From SURF-21 sp964529285 (GTDB taxonomy: Bacteria > Actinomycetota > Geothermincolia > Geothermincolales > RBG-13-55-18), in contig CAZGWK010000011.1 of assembly GCA_964529285.1 (NCBI GenBank), positions 1-64,000 on the forward strand: DNA of 64,000 bases, read 5' to 3'. The translations under genes and the position numbers were made by a program. This document shows positions 1 through 8,159 of this stretch, piece after piece (within the stretch, counting starts at the first letter, position 1; each line of letters begins with the position of its first letter). Below the pieces are notes generated by a model. That model made no database searches and was not told the DNA's origin. It saw nothing but the letters and a program-made list of their open reading frames with translations.

Positions 1-2057
1 CCGACTTCATATACGGCGCTTACGTCGGCCTGAAAGCCTCGGATCTTTCCATACTATGGACCTACCCGCTGGACGCCAATTCCTCGGCCTCGGGCTCTCC
101 GGGCGTTGATGACGCGGGCAACCGCCTCTACCTGCCCCAGTCCGCGGCCTTCGGTTTCTCGCCCAACGGGAAGGTGCACTGTATCGACGTGTCGACGGCA
201 ACACCCGCGAAGAAGTGGGAATACGGCACCTCCTACGACGTGGCCGCATCGATCGCCTGCGACCAGGGTGATATCTATTTCAGCGACTTCGCCTACGGCG
301 GCCCCATCAGCAACTTCTACTGCCTCCAGGACGAGGGGAACCAGGCCGGCCTGGAATGGAGCCAGCCCATGTGGGGTTCCTCGGGCTTTCCGCTGGTAGA
401 TACCAACCGCAACACGGTCTACGTATGCGGCAACGACTACTCCGTGGGCGGGAACCATTTTTACTCCTTCGACATGCCCAGCGGCGGTCTGGTATGGGAC
501 AACCCCAACTGGGGGGCCTACAACGGAGACTGCGCGCTCTCCCCGACCACCGGATACCTCTACGCGGGCAGCTTCGATACCGGCATGTGGGCACACAACA
601 AGGGCATGGCGGCGATGGACCCCGCCAGCGGCGGCGAGCTCTGGTACGTGCAGCAGAAAGCGGGAGGCGATCCCGTGGTCTCCGGGGGCCTGGTGTACTC
701 CACGGCAGACGGCCGCCTCTACGCCTACGAGGAATTCATGCCCTCCACCTTTGACTGGTATTTCGCCGAGGGCTATACCGGCACCGGCTTCGAGGAGTGG
801 CTGTGCCTGGCCAATCCCGGTGCTCCCGGAGAAGACGCCACGGCGAGCGTCACCTACCTCTTCAACGGCGAGAGGGACCCCCTCAGCGTGGATTACCCCG
901 TGCCCGCGGGGACGCGCAACACCATCGACGTGAAGACGGCCGTGGGTGCCGATATGGAGGTGTCCATAAAGGTGGTGTCGGACAAACCCATCGTGGCCGA
1001 GCGCCCCATCTACTTCGACTACGCGGGCATGGGGAGCCACGGCTGGACCGGGGGCCACTGCGTGGTGGGAACGGACGAGCCCCTTAACGAATGGTATTTC
1101 GCCGAGGGCTACACGGGCACGGGATTCGAGGAGTGGCTGTGCCTGGCCAACTTCGGGGACGGGCTGGCAACGGTCACCGTCGACTACCTCTACCCCGACG
1201 GCGCTCCCCTGCAAAAGGAGTATTACATCCCGGGAAACCGGCGGGTGACCTTCAGCGTCAACGAGGAAGCGGGGTACGGCAGGGACGTATCCATCGCGAT
1301 AGACTCGAACCGGCCCGTCGTCGCCGAACGGCCCATGTATTTCGACTACGCGGGCATGGGAAGCCACGGCTGGACCGGGGGGCACTGCGTGATGGGGTCC
1401 GAGCGCACCAGCGAGCAGTGGTATTTCGCCGAGGGCTATACCGGACCCGGCTTCGAGGAGTGGCTGTGCCTTGCCAACCCCAACGATAGCGCTGCAGAAG
1501 TCGATATAACCTATCTCTATCAGGCAGAGGATGCCGTGACCGAGACCTTCACGGTGGCGGCCGATGCCAGGCTTACCATCAGCATCAACCAGGCCGCGGG
1601 AAGCGGCAAGGAGCTGGGGATGGCGGTGCGTTCCGACCTTCCCATCCTGGCCGAGCGACCCATGTATTTCGACTACGGCGGGGCATGGGACGGCGGCCAC
1701 TGCGTTATGGGAGCCGCCCTCCCCAGCAACTACTGGTGCCTTGCCGAGGGCTTTACATCCCCCGATTTCGACGAGTACATCTGTATCTCCAACCCGGGCA
1801 AGGAGGACGCGGTGGTCAACGTCAGGCCGCTTTTAGGCGCCGGAGACGGTGCGGGAACAGATTACGACGTCCCGGCCGGCCAGCGCTTCACCATAACCCT
1901 GCAGAGCGGCGAGCCCGTTGAGCGCGCCTACGCCATCTCCTCGGACCGCGGCGTGGTGGTCGAGCGGGCCATGTACTTCGATTACATGGGCCTGGGGGGT
2001 CACGGCTGGACGGGAGGACACTGCACCATGGGCGCTACGCTCAAGGACATATATTAG
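1..2057 (+). CDS. Secreted beta-propeller protein with four C-terminal WYFAEG-type modules (5' end outside window)
   Basis: The reading frame is already open at base 3 with no start, so the N-terminus lies outside the window. The first ~250 residues contain short strands such as 'LYLPQSAAFGF', 'TVYVCGNDY' and 'GYLYAGSFDTGMWA', which look like blades of a PQQ-type beta-propeller. From about base 753 four modules of roughly 105-112 residues follow (starting near 753, 1089, 1419 and 1731). Each opens with 'W-Y/C-F/L-AEG' and closes with 'ERPMYFDY...GGHCVMG'. The same module type ends the subtilase at 34982 and the SpoIID protein at 53373. It is probably an extracellular surface protein; the ligand is unknown. 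The last module is the most divergent ('NYWCLAEGFTS'). Stop codon TAG at 2055. Confidence 0.88.
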   Translation, partial: DFIYGAYVGLKASDLSILWTYPLDANSSASGSPGVDDAGNRLYLPQSAAFGFSPNGKVHCIDVSTATPAKKWEYGTSYDVAASIACDQGDIYFSDFAYGGPISNFYCLQDEGNQAGLEWSQPMWGSSGFPLVDTNRNTVYVCGNDYSVGGNHFYSFDMPSGGLVWDNPNWGAYNGDCALSPTTGYLYAGSFDTGMWAHNKGMAAMDPASGGELWYVQQKAGGDPVVSGGLVYSTADGRLYAYEEFMPSTFDWYFAEGYTGTGFEEWLCLANPGAPGEDATASVTYLFNGERDPLSVDYPVPAGTRNTIDVKTAVGADMEVSIKVVSDKPIVAERPIYFDYAGMGSHGWTGGHCVVGTDEPLNEWYFAEGYTGTGFEEWLCLANFGDGLATVTVDYLYPDGAPLQKEYYIPGNRRVTFSVNEEAGYGRDVSIAIDSNRPVVAERPMYFDYAGMGSHGWTGGHCVMGSERTSEQWYFAEGYTGPGFEEWLCLANPNDSAAEVDITYLYQAEDAVTETFTVAADARLTISINQAAGSGKELGMAVRSDLPILAERPMYFDYGGAWDGGHCVMGAALPSNYWCLAEGFTSPDFDEYICISNPGKEDAVVNVRPLLGAGDGAGTDYDVPAGQRFTITLQSGEPVERAYAISSDRGVVVERAMYFDYMGLGGHGWTGGHCTMGATLKDIY

Positions 2058-2142
2058 GCGGAATCCATGAGGGCTGTAATAGAGAATGACCGCCGCGCCG
2101 CGCGATAAACGGAAGAAGCGGCGCAAGAGTGCATAAAAGGCG

Positions 2143-2249
2143 TAAGGGGCTCACGGGCCCTTAACGGATCAGCGGTTGACCCAGGCCGGCACCAGCCGGC
2201 GGAGGTAGGGGGGCGGCGGCGCCTCCCTACCTGTCTTGCCCTGATCCGT
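2143..2249 (+). ncRNA. Putative structured leader RNA (three-way-junction-like) before the ECF transporter locus
   Basis: A closing stem of 9 perfect pairs joins 'acggatcag' (2164-2172) to 'ctgatccgt' (2241-2249). Inside it are two hairpins: 'gccggc-acca-gccggc' (2185-2200) and an 11-bp stem (2203-2213 with 2222-2232, one G-U pair). A further 6-bp hairpin 'taaggg/ccctta' (2143-2163) abuts it on the 5' side. The fold ends directly before an in-frame ATG at 2250 and 36 nt before the preferred start at 2286, so it could gate translation. I see none of the conserved cobalamin (B12 box), TPP or FMN riboswitch sequences. Seen: nested complementarity. Inferred: a regulatory role. Confidence 0.45.
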
Positions 2250-2285
2250 ATGCACGGCGGCGGCTGCAGAGAAGGCGAAACGAAG

Positions 2286-3260
2286 ATGCTGAAGGCGGGA
2301 AGGGGATGGAGGAACGCATGGTGGTACGCGGCGGCGGCGGCGCTTGTCGCGGCCGTCGTCTTCTTCGCCGTGCGAGGATGCGCCTTCATGCCCTGGAACC
2401 AGGACAAGGAGACGGTGCCCGTAAGGGTGACGGTAACACGGGACTTCGGGGGCGATGTCCTGAAGGACGAGAGCCTGGCGGTGAGGGAAGGCTCCAGCGC
2501 CATGCGGGCTTTGCAGGAGGTGGCTGAAGTGGAGACGTCATACGGCGGAGGCTTCATCCACGCGGTGGACGGACTGGCCTCGGGCTACGGCGGTGAGGGC
2601 TCCCGCAAGGTGGACTGGTTCTATTACCTCAACGGGCAGATGGCGGACGCCGGAGCCGAGGAGCTGGAGGTGAACGGCGGGGACTGGCTCGTTTTCGACT
2701 ACCACTCATGGGAGTACTCGACCTTCACGCCCGCCCTTGCCGGGTGCTTCCCCGAGCCCTTCGTGCATGGATACCGCGAGCCGCCGCGGCAATGCTCGGT
2801 GGTATACGCGGCTGGGTGGAAGGAGGAGGGCGGGGAGTTCGCGGTCCTGCTGCGGGAGGCGGGAGCGCCCTCGTGTACCCTGGAGGAGTTGAGCCCCGGC
2901 TGGAGGCCCCGGAAGGGCGAGTATTCCGTCGTCATCGGGGCATGCGGCGAGCTCGTGGAGAACGATTTCCTGGCGGATGCCAACGCCAATGCGAGGCGGC
3001 TGGGGCTCAGAGTATATCTCGCCGGCGATGATATGCTGATCGTGGGCGAGAACGGAGAGGTGAGCGGACGGCTGTCCGCCGGCACGGGCCTGGTGGAGGC
3101 CGTCGGCCCGCGGCTCGGCGAGGATGGTTCCGCCCTCATGGTGACCGGGACCGACCCGGATGGAGTGCGGGCCGCCCTGTCGCTTCTTCTCGATTGGGAC
3201 AACGCCCGGTCCGGCCCGGTAATGGTGCTACTCGCGCGCGCGGCGGAGGGTGGGACCTAG
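2286..3260 (+). CDS. DUF4430 (transcobalamin beta-domain-like) membrane-anchored protein
   Basis: A protein of 324 residues with an N-terminal membrane segment (about residues 9-29, 'WWYAAAAALVAAVVFFAV'). It is followed by a DUF4430-like domain at about residues 37-140: 'VREGSSAMRALQEVAEV', then 'KVDWFYYLNG' and 'DWLVFDYHSWEY'. This fold corresponds to the C-terminal beta-domain of transcobalamin and intrinsic factor. The remaining ~180 residues are not recognised. ATG 2286 is preferred because it places the membrane segment at the N-terminus; an in-frame ATG at 2250 adds 12 residues. The gene lies 21 bp before ecfT in a five-gene ECF transporter locus, so it probably captures the substrate at the cell surface. 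A corrinoid substrate is inferred from family resemblance only. Confidence 0.8.
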   Translation: MLKAGRGWRNAWWYAAAAALVAAVVFFAVRGCAFMPWNQDKETVPVRVTVTRDFGGDVLKDESLAVREGSSAMRALQEVAEVETSYGGGFIHAVDGLASGYGGEGSRKVDWFYYLNGQMADAGAEELEVNGGDWLVFDYHSWEYSTFTPALAGCFPEPFVHGYREPPRQCSVVYAAGWKEEGGEFAVLLREAGAPSCTLEELSPGWRPRKGEYSVVIGACGELVENDFLADANANARRLGLRVYLAGDDMLIVGENGEVSGRLSAGTGLVEAVGPRLGEDGSALMVTGTDPDGVRAALSLLLDWDNARSGPVMVLLARAAEGGT

Positions 3261-3281
3261 GTCCTGCCGGGATAGGAGTAT

Positions 3282-4205
3282 ATGTTGCTTCCGGTCTACA
3301 GGTACAAGGACACGCTGCTGCATGGGTTGAATCCCATGACCTCCCTGCTCATGGTCGCCACCCTTGCCAGCTCGGCCATCCTCCTCGAAAACCCTTTGTA
3401 CGTAGCGGTGATATGCGCGGAGACTATCGCGCTTATCTACTCAGCGGAGGCGTGGGGTGAGTGCAAGGCTTTTCTGCGCATCGGACTTATGGTGGCGCTG
3501 TTTATCGCCGCTTTGAACCCGATAATCAACAACCAGGGTACCCATGTCCTCATCTACGGACCGAGGATCCCGCTCTGGGGCCACCTGGACATAACCCTGG
3601 AAGCCGTCCTCTACGGCTTATCGTCGGCCTTGAGGGTGTTCAGCGTGATCATGGTCTTCGGTCTCGCAAGCGCGATCATCAATCCCGATGACTTGCTGGG
3701 GATGTTTTCCAGATTCTCCAGCCGCTCCTCGCTCTCGGCAGCATTGGCGGTGCGCCTCTATCCCAGCATGGTCAGCGAGGCGAGGGAGATCAGGGAAGTG
3801 CAGCTGATCAGGGGCGAGCGCCTTAAGGAGGGCAGGAGGTGGTCGCGGGCTAAGGCCCACCTGCCCATGCTCCTGTCCCTTTTCCAGGGCTCCCTGGACC
3901 GTGCGGCGTCCATCGCCGAGTCCATGAGCGCGCGCGGTTTCGGGAGCGGCAGGCGTACGCGGCTCAAGCGCCATCTTTTCCGAGCCCGCGACGCCATCCT
4001 GGGCGCGATATGCCTCGTCATGCTCGGCGTGGTCCTGGCGGTGGTGATCTCTGGCAGGAGCGCCTATGCGTTTTTCCCCACGCTCTCCAATCCCTGGAGT
4101 GCGCTGAGCCCGGTGGGCTGGATAACCATGGCCGTGATTTTCTCGTCCATGATCGCGATGATCGGGAGTTGGAAGAGATGGCATTGGTTGAGATCGAGGA
4201 TCTGA
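3282..4205 (+). CDS. ecfT: Energy-coupling factor transporter transmembrane protein EcfT
   Basis: A 307-residue integral membrane protein with hydrophobic segments near residues 20-50, 65-85, 110-130, 245-265 and 280-300. A cytoplasmic region rich in Arg and Ala contains 'AESMSARGFGSG', the EcfT coupling signature ('A-R-G' motif) that contacts the ATPases. It links the ATPase dimer to the substrate-binding S component. The ATG at 3282 follows 'ataggagtat'. The 3' end overlaps the ATPase gene by 28 bp, which indicates translational coupling. It sits centrally in the DUF4430-EcfT-EcfA-EcfS-alpha-barrel locus. Confidence 0.92.
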   Translation: MLLPVYRYKDTLLHGLNPMTSLLMVATLASSAILLENPLYVAVICAETIALIYSAEAWGECKAFLRIGLMVALFIAALNPIINNQGTHVLIYGPRIPLWGHLDITLEAVLYGLSSALRVFSVIMVFGLASAIINPDDLLGMFSRFSSRSSLSAALAVRLYPSMVSEAREIREVQLIRGERLKEGRRWSRAKAHLPMLLSLFQGSLDRAASIAESMSARGFGSGRRTRLKRHLFRARDAILGAICLVMLGVVLAVVISGRSAYAFFPTLSNPWSALSPVGWITMAVIFSSMIAMIGSWKRWHWLRSRI

Positions 4206-5857
4206 CCTACTGGTATCCCCGGGCGGAGAGGCCCGCCCTGGAGGACATAAACCTCCAGGTGGAGAAGGGGGAATTCATCCTGTTGACCGGGCCGACGGGA
4301 TGCGGCAAGACCTCCCTTATGCGCCTGTTCAACGGTCTCATCCCCCATTTTCACGGCGGAAGGATGCGGGGGATGGTAAAGGTGGGGGGGCGTGATACGA
4401 CAGATGTGAAGCCGCGGGAACTGGCCTTGCAGGTGGGCATGGTATTTCAGGACGCGGAGGACCAGCTGGTAAGCACGACGGTTGAGAGGGAGATAACCTT
4501 CGGGCTGGAGAACGCCGGGCTCCCCGCATCCACCATCGCCAAGCGGTTGGAGGAGATGCTGGCCGGCCTGGGCCTCTCACGCCTGCGGCGCTCCTTTATC
4601 CCGGAGCTCTCCGGCGGCGAGACCCAGAAGGTCGTGCTCGCATCCATACTCGCCCTGCACCCGAGGCTTCTGGTCCTGGACGAACCTACTTCGCAACTGG
4701 ACCCGCTGAGCGCGGAGGACCTGCTGACAGTGGTCAGGCGCATACACGAGGAGACGGGGACCACCGTGGTGATGTCAGAGCACCGGCTGGAGAGGTGCTA
4801 TCACTATGCTACGCGGGTGGTTTACATGGAGTCGGGAAGGATACTCTTCGACGGCAAACCGGAGGCGGCGGCCCGCTGGTGCGGGGAACGCGACAAGGCT
4901 TTTATTCCCCCGGTGTCCAGGGTGTTTGTAAAGGCGGGATGGCGGGAGATCCCCCTTACCGTCAACCAGGCCAGGATGATGCTGCGGGAGAACGTCAGCG
5001 CCAACGGCGGCCCCAGAAAAAAAGGCGCCGTGCATCGCGGAAGACGCGATCGGGGCGGCGAGATAGTCGGTGCGGACGGATTGTGGTACGTATATCCGCA
5101 CGGCCCTGAGGCCCTGAAGGACGTCGACCTCTCCCTCGGGGGCGGCTGCGGCCTGGCCGTGATGGGGGAGAACGGAGCGGGCAAGAGCACCCTGTTACGT
5201 TGCCTCTTGGGCATATTGCAGCCGTCCCGCGGCAAGGCCGCACTTTTCGGGAACGCTCCCACCCTCGACGGCCTTTCAGGCATGGCCCGGAGGTTGGGCT
5301 ACTGTCCGCAGAACCCGAGCACCTACTTCGTGCGCTCCACGGTGCGTGACGAACTCCTCTATACCATGCGCTTGAGGGGATACGCAGGAGGGGAGGCCGA
5401 GGAGGCCGTCAGCCGTAATCTGGCCAGGTTCGGCTTGGAGGAGATGGCCGACCGCAATCCCAGGGATGTGAGCAGCGGGGAGAGGGAAAAGGTCGTGGTT
5501 GCGGCGGCATTGCTCCCGCCCGTCCCCGATCTCGTCGTAATGGACGAGCCGACGCGCGGTCTGGACTACGAGAACAAAGGCCTGATTATCGACGAACTCA
5601 AAGAAAGCGAAAAGGGCGGGAGCTCGCTTCTGGTCGTAACGCACGACGTCGAGTTCGCCTCCGCCCTGGCAGACCGCGTGGCCATCATGGGAGACGGCGG
5701 GATGGTGGCCGAGGGCCCGGCGGCGGAGGTCTTGAGCGACTCCCTCTTCTTCTCGCCCCAGGTAAACAGGCTGCTCGGCGACGGCTATGAAGGGGTGATT
5801 CATGAAGAGGAGGCGATTTCCATTCTGCGGGAGGTCAGGTCGAGATGCGGTTCGTAA
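4178..5857 (+). CDS. Fused double ATPase of an ECF transporter (EcfA-EcfA')
   Basis: A 559-residue protein made of two complete ABC ATPase domains in one chain, replacing the usual separate EcfA and EcfA'. The first half has Walker A 'GPTGCGKTS', Q-loop 'MVFQDAEDQL', signature 'LSGGETQK' and Walker B 'LLVLDEPTSQLD'. The second half (from about residue 295) has 'GENGAGKST', a degenerate signature 'VSSGEREK' and 'DLVVMDEPTRGLD'. ATG 4178 ('MALVEIEDLTYWY') is chosen because domain homology starts there; the frame stays open further upstream inside ecfT. It powers uptake together with EcfT and the S component encoded next. The 3' end overlaps the S-component gene by 13 bp. Confidence 0.92.
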   Translation: MALVEIEDLTYWYPRAERPALEDINLQVEKGEFILLTGPTGCGKTSLMRLFNGLIPHFHGGRMRGMVKVGGRDTTDVKPRELALQVGMVFQDAEDQLVSTTVEREITFGLENAGLPASTIAKRLEEMLAGLGLSRLRRSFIPELSGGETQKVVLASILALHPRLLVLDEPTSQLDPLSAEDLLTVVRRIHEETGTTVVMSEHRLERCYHYATRVVYMESGRILFDGKPEAAARWCGERDKAFIPPVSRVFVKAGWREIPLTVNQARMMLRENVSANGGPRKKGAVHRGRRDRGGEIVGADGLWYVYPHGPEALKDVDLSLGGGCGLAVMGENGAGKSTLLRCLLGILQPSRGKAALFGNAPTLDGLSGMARRLGYCPQNPSTYFVRSTVRDELLYTMRLRGYAGGEAEEAVSRNLARFGLEEMADRNPRDVSSGEREKVVVAAALLPPVPDLVVMDEPTRGLDYENKGLIIDELKESEKGGSSLLVVTHDVEFASALADRVAIMGDGGMVAEGPAAEVLSDSLFFSPQVNRLLGDGYEGVIHEEEAISILREVRSRCGS

Positions 5858-6600
5858 GATACGCCCTGGTGGCAGTCGCCGCCCTGCTGGTCTACCTGGG
5901 GATCGCGGGCATTCCGCCTTTCGATAACTGGTCGATGAACTCGCTCTTCCTGGCGGTCATCGCCCTGGCCGTGCTTTTTCTCCGTTTCGAGGAAGGGGAA
6001 TACGGTTCACGCGAGGTAGCCGTGGTAGGAGCCCTGGCGGCGGTGGGAGCGGCGGGACGGGTGCTCTTCGCCGCTGTGCCGGGGGTGCAGCCGGCTACCT
6101 TCATCGCCATCCTCGCCGGTTACGTCTTCGGGGCCGAGCCGGGATTCATGGTGGGGGCCCTGACGGCGCTGCTCAGCAACATCTTTCTGGGACAGGGGCC
6201 GTGGACGCCCTGGCAGATGCTGGCCTGGGGGCTGGCCGGAACCAGCGGGGCATGGCTTGCGGCGATGACGAGGAGGCGCATCAAGGTATTCCCCATCGCC
6301 GCTCTCTGCGCCGTCTGGGGATTTCTCTTCGGATGGATAATGAACTTCTGGTTCTGGCTCTCCTTCATGTATCCATTGACCCTCAAATCTTTTATGACGG
6401 CAAACCTGACCAGTTTCTGGTTCGACTTTTTCCATGCCGCCGGCAACCTTCTCTTTGCCGTCTTCCTAACCGTGCCGGTGGCAACGATGCTCTTGCGTTT
6501 CCGGGAGCGTTTCGCCGTCGAATACGTGGTGGAGGGCAAGCCGGACGCGCATGAAGCTTTGCTTTCCAAACCAGGTGGTGATGACATTGTCGAAGCTTAA
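5845..6600 (+). CDS. ECF transporter substrate-binding S component (probable vitamin/corrinoid specificity)
   Basis: A 251-residue, very hydrophobic protein with about six membrane segments. The centre carries 'PATFIAILAGYVFG' and 'GQGPWTPWQMLAWG', conserved segments I associate with one ECF S-component group. It starts inside the 3' end of the ATPase gene (13-bp overlap) and its own 3' end overlaps the next gene by 20 bp. The S component sets substrate specificity. Neighbouring proteins resemble the two domains of transcobalamin, so cobalamin or a precursor is the favoured but unproven substrate. No B12-dependent enzyme or cobalamin synthesis gene occurs in the window to support this. Confidence 0.85.
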   Translation: MRFVRYALVAVAALLVYLGIAGIPPFDNWSMNSLFLAVIALAVLFLRFEEGEYGSREVAVVGALAAVGAAGRVLFAAVPGVQPATFIAILAGYVFGAEPGFMVGALTALLSNIFLGQGPWTPWQMLAWGLAGTSGAWLAAMTRRRIKVFPIAALCAVWGFLFGWIMNFWFWLSFMYPLTLKSFMTANLTSFWFDFFHAAGNLLFAVFLTVPVATMLLRFRERFAVEYVVEGKPDAHEALLSKPGGDDIVEA

Positions 6601-7876
6601 GGCGACCGGCGCAGCCGTTTTTCTCTCGCTGGGCCTGCTGGCCGCGCTCCCCGGATTCCCGGCAGCGGCCGGCACGGGTGAGGGGATTGGGTTTATAGAA
6701 CAGCATCAGATGCCCGATGGAGGTTTCGCGGAACCGGGAAGGACCAGCGGGGCTGACGCGACTACGGCATGGTGCATAATGGCCCTGAAGGCGGGCGGCG
6801 CCGACCCGCGCCAGGTTAAGAACGGCGGCCGCTCTCCCGTTGACTTCCTCGCCTCACAAGCGGGAAGCTGGCGCAGCGTCACCGATTACGAACGCACCCT
6901 GCTCGCCGCCGCTGCGGCAGGCGAGGACCCGAGATCGTTCGGGGGCGTCGATCTCGTTGCCAAGGTGCAGTCCTATCAGAAAGCGGGAGGCAATATAGGG
7001 GATGCGATAAACTCCAACGCCTTCGGCATGCTTTCCTACAAGGCGGCCGGGGTGGCGGTGCCGACCGGAGCGGTGGACTGGCACGTGAGAAACCAGAACG
7101 GTGACGGCGGGTGGGGCAACAATCCCGGCGGCGCCAGCAACCCGGACATGACCGCTGCCTCAGTAATGGCCTTGAGGGCGGCGGGGGCCAGCGAGGGAGA
7201 CCCATCCATACAGTCCGCGTTCTCATACCTCCGCTCCATCCAGAACGATGACGGCGGCTTCTCTTTCCAGCCGGGCTCCTCCGACGTCTCCTCCACCGCC
7301 TGGTGCGTACAGGCCATAGTGGCGGCGGGCCAGGACCCCGCCGGTGCCGCCTGGTCGAAGAACGGCAATACGCCCTACAGCTTCGTGGCCTCCATGCAGG
7401 CACCTGACGGGCGTTTCTACTGGATGGAGGGAGCGGACAAGAACCCGGTATGGACGACAGCCTATGCGGTCTGCGCTCTCGCAGGAAAACCTTACCCTGT
7501 CGGCGTCTCATATTCCGGTTCTCCCGGCGGGCAGGGAAGCGGCGGAAGCGACGGCGCCGCCGGGAGCGAGCCTGCTCCGCCCGCACAGGGAGGCAGCGAG
7601 CAGCAGGATGAGAGGGCGTCTGAAGCCGAAGAGGAGACGCAGGAGGACACAGGCGAAAGTGAAACGGACGAGACCCGGGAGTCCGGGAACGAGAAAACAG
7701 AAGACGCAGAGAACGTGAAAGATACCGGGGCTGATTCCAAGGATAGGACTTCGAGAGAGCGCAACGGTGAAGAGCCCTCGAAAGGGACCTCCTTCCTGGT
7801 CTGGCTTATACCCGTGGTGGTGGCGGTACCCCTGTTAGGGCTGGGCGGCTGGCGCCTGTATGTAAGGCATAGATAA
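6581..7876 (+). CDS. Secreted alpha/alpha-barrel (squalene-cyclase/prenyltransferase-type repeat) protein, C-terminally anchored; transcobalamin alpha-domain-like
   Basis: A 431-residue protein. A signal peptide (about residues 1-32, ending near 'FPAAAGTGEG') is followed by repeats of the prenyltransferase/squalene-oxidase type: 'QMPDGGFAEPG', 'NGDGGWGNNPGG', 'NDDGGFSFQPGS', each followed by 'T..A..AL.AAG' helices. This is the alpha6/alpha6 barrel also used by the N-terminal domain of transcobalamin. An acidic Ser/Glu/Asp-rich linker (about residues 310-400) leads to a C-terminal membrane helix and 'RLYVRHR'. The layout implies an extracellular domain held on the membrane by a flexible stalk. 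ATG 6581 is preferred over the in-frame ATG 6551 because it follows 'aggtggtg'. Role in substrate capture for the ECF transporter is inferred. Confidence 0.82.
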   Translation: MTLSKLKATGAAVFLSLGLLAALPGFPAAAGTGEGIGFIEQHQMPDGGFAEPGRTSGADATTAWCIMALKAGGADPRQVKNGGRSPVDFLASQAGSWRSVTDYERTLLAAAAAGEDPRSFGGVDLVAKVQSYQKAGGNIGDAINSNAFGMLSYKAAGVAVPTGAVDWHVRNQNGDGGWGNNPGGASNPDMTAASVMALRAAGASEGDPSIQSAFSYLRSIQNDDGGFSFQPGSSDVSSTAWCVQAIVAAGQDPAGAAWSKNGNTPYSFVASMQAPDGRFYWMEGADKNPVWTTAYAVCALAGKPYPVGVSYSGSPGGQGSGGSDGAAGSEPAPPAQGGSEQQDERASEAEEETQEDTGESETDETRESGNEKTEDAENVKDTGADSKDRTSRERNGEEPSKGTSFLVWLIPVVVAVPLLGLGGWRLYVRHR

Positions 7877-8159
7877 GGGATTGTGCCCGGTCATTGCATG
7901 TGGCGGGGCACTTCCGTATTTGGTGCAAACCTGTCTCAGTTTTCAGGACGGATGTCCTGAAGATCTTGAAATGCGCGGCGTAGGTCCGTGCTGAACAGGC
8001 ATTTCGAACAATATCCCGGCGTACGTCGCGAGCATCTTCAATGCTTGCTGTATCATGGAGTCTGGCCTTCCGGCGAGCCCTTAGCGGTTGTCCTTGCGGG
8101 GCGAGGCGGCAGGAAGGACTCCGGCAGGCGGAGAATGACTATATGCGGGAGGACGGAGA
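7877..8159 (+). other. Intergenic region between the transporter locus and capA-like gene
   Basis: 283 bp without a convincing gene. It holds a weak 6-bp stem 'gtgccc/gggcac' (7883-7911) that might end the transporter transcript, and an 8-bp perfect hairpin 'ttcaggac-ggat-gtcctgaa' (7942-7961) with no T-tract. A 'tatcat' box near 8051 could be the -10 of the downstream gene. None is strong enough for a separate call. Confidence 0.35.

Noticed and set aside
2058..2285. Cobalamin riboswitch before the ECF locus
   Set aside because: The expected B12 box and conserved core sequences are not found, although stem structures exist; kept only as an unclassified structured leader.
7942..7961. 8-bp hairpin as intrinsic terminator of the transporter operon
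   Set aside because: No T-tract follows on either strand and the stem is only half GC.
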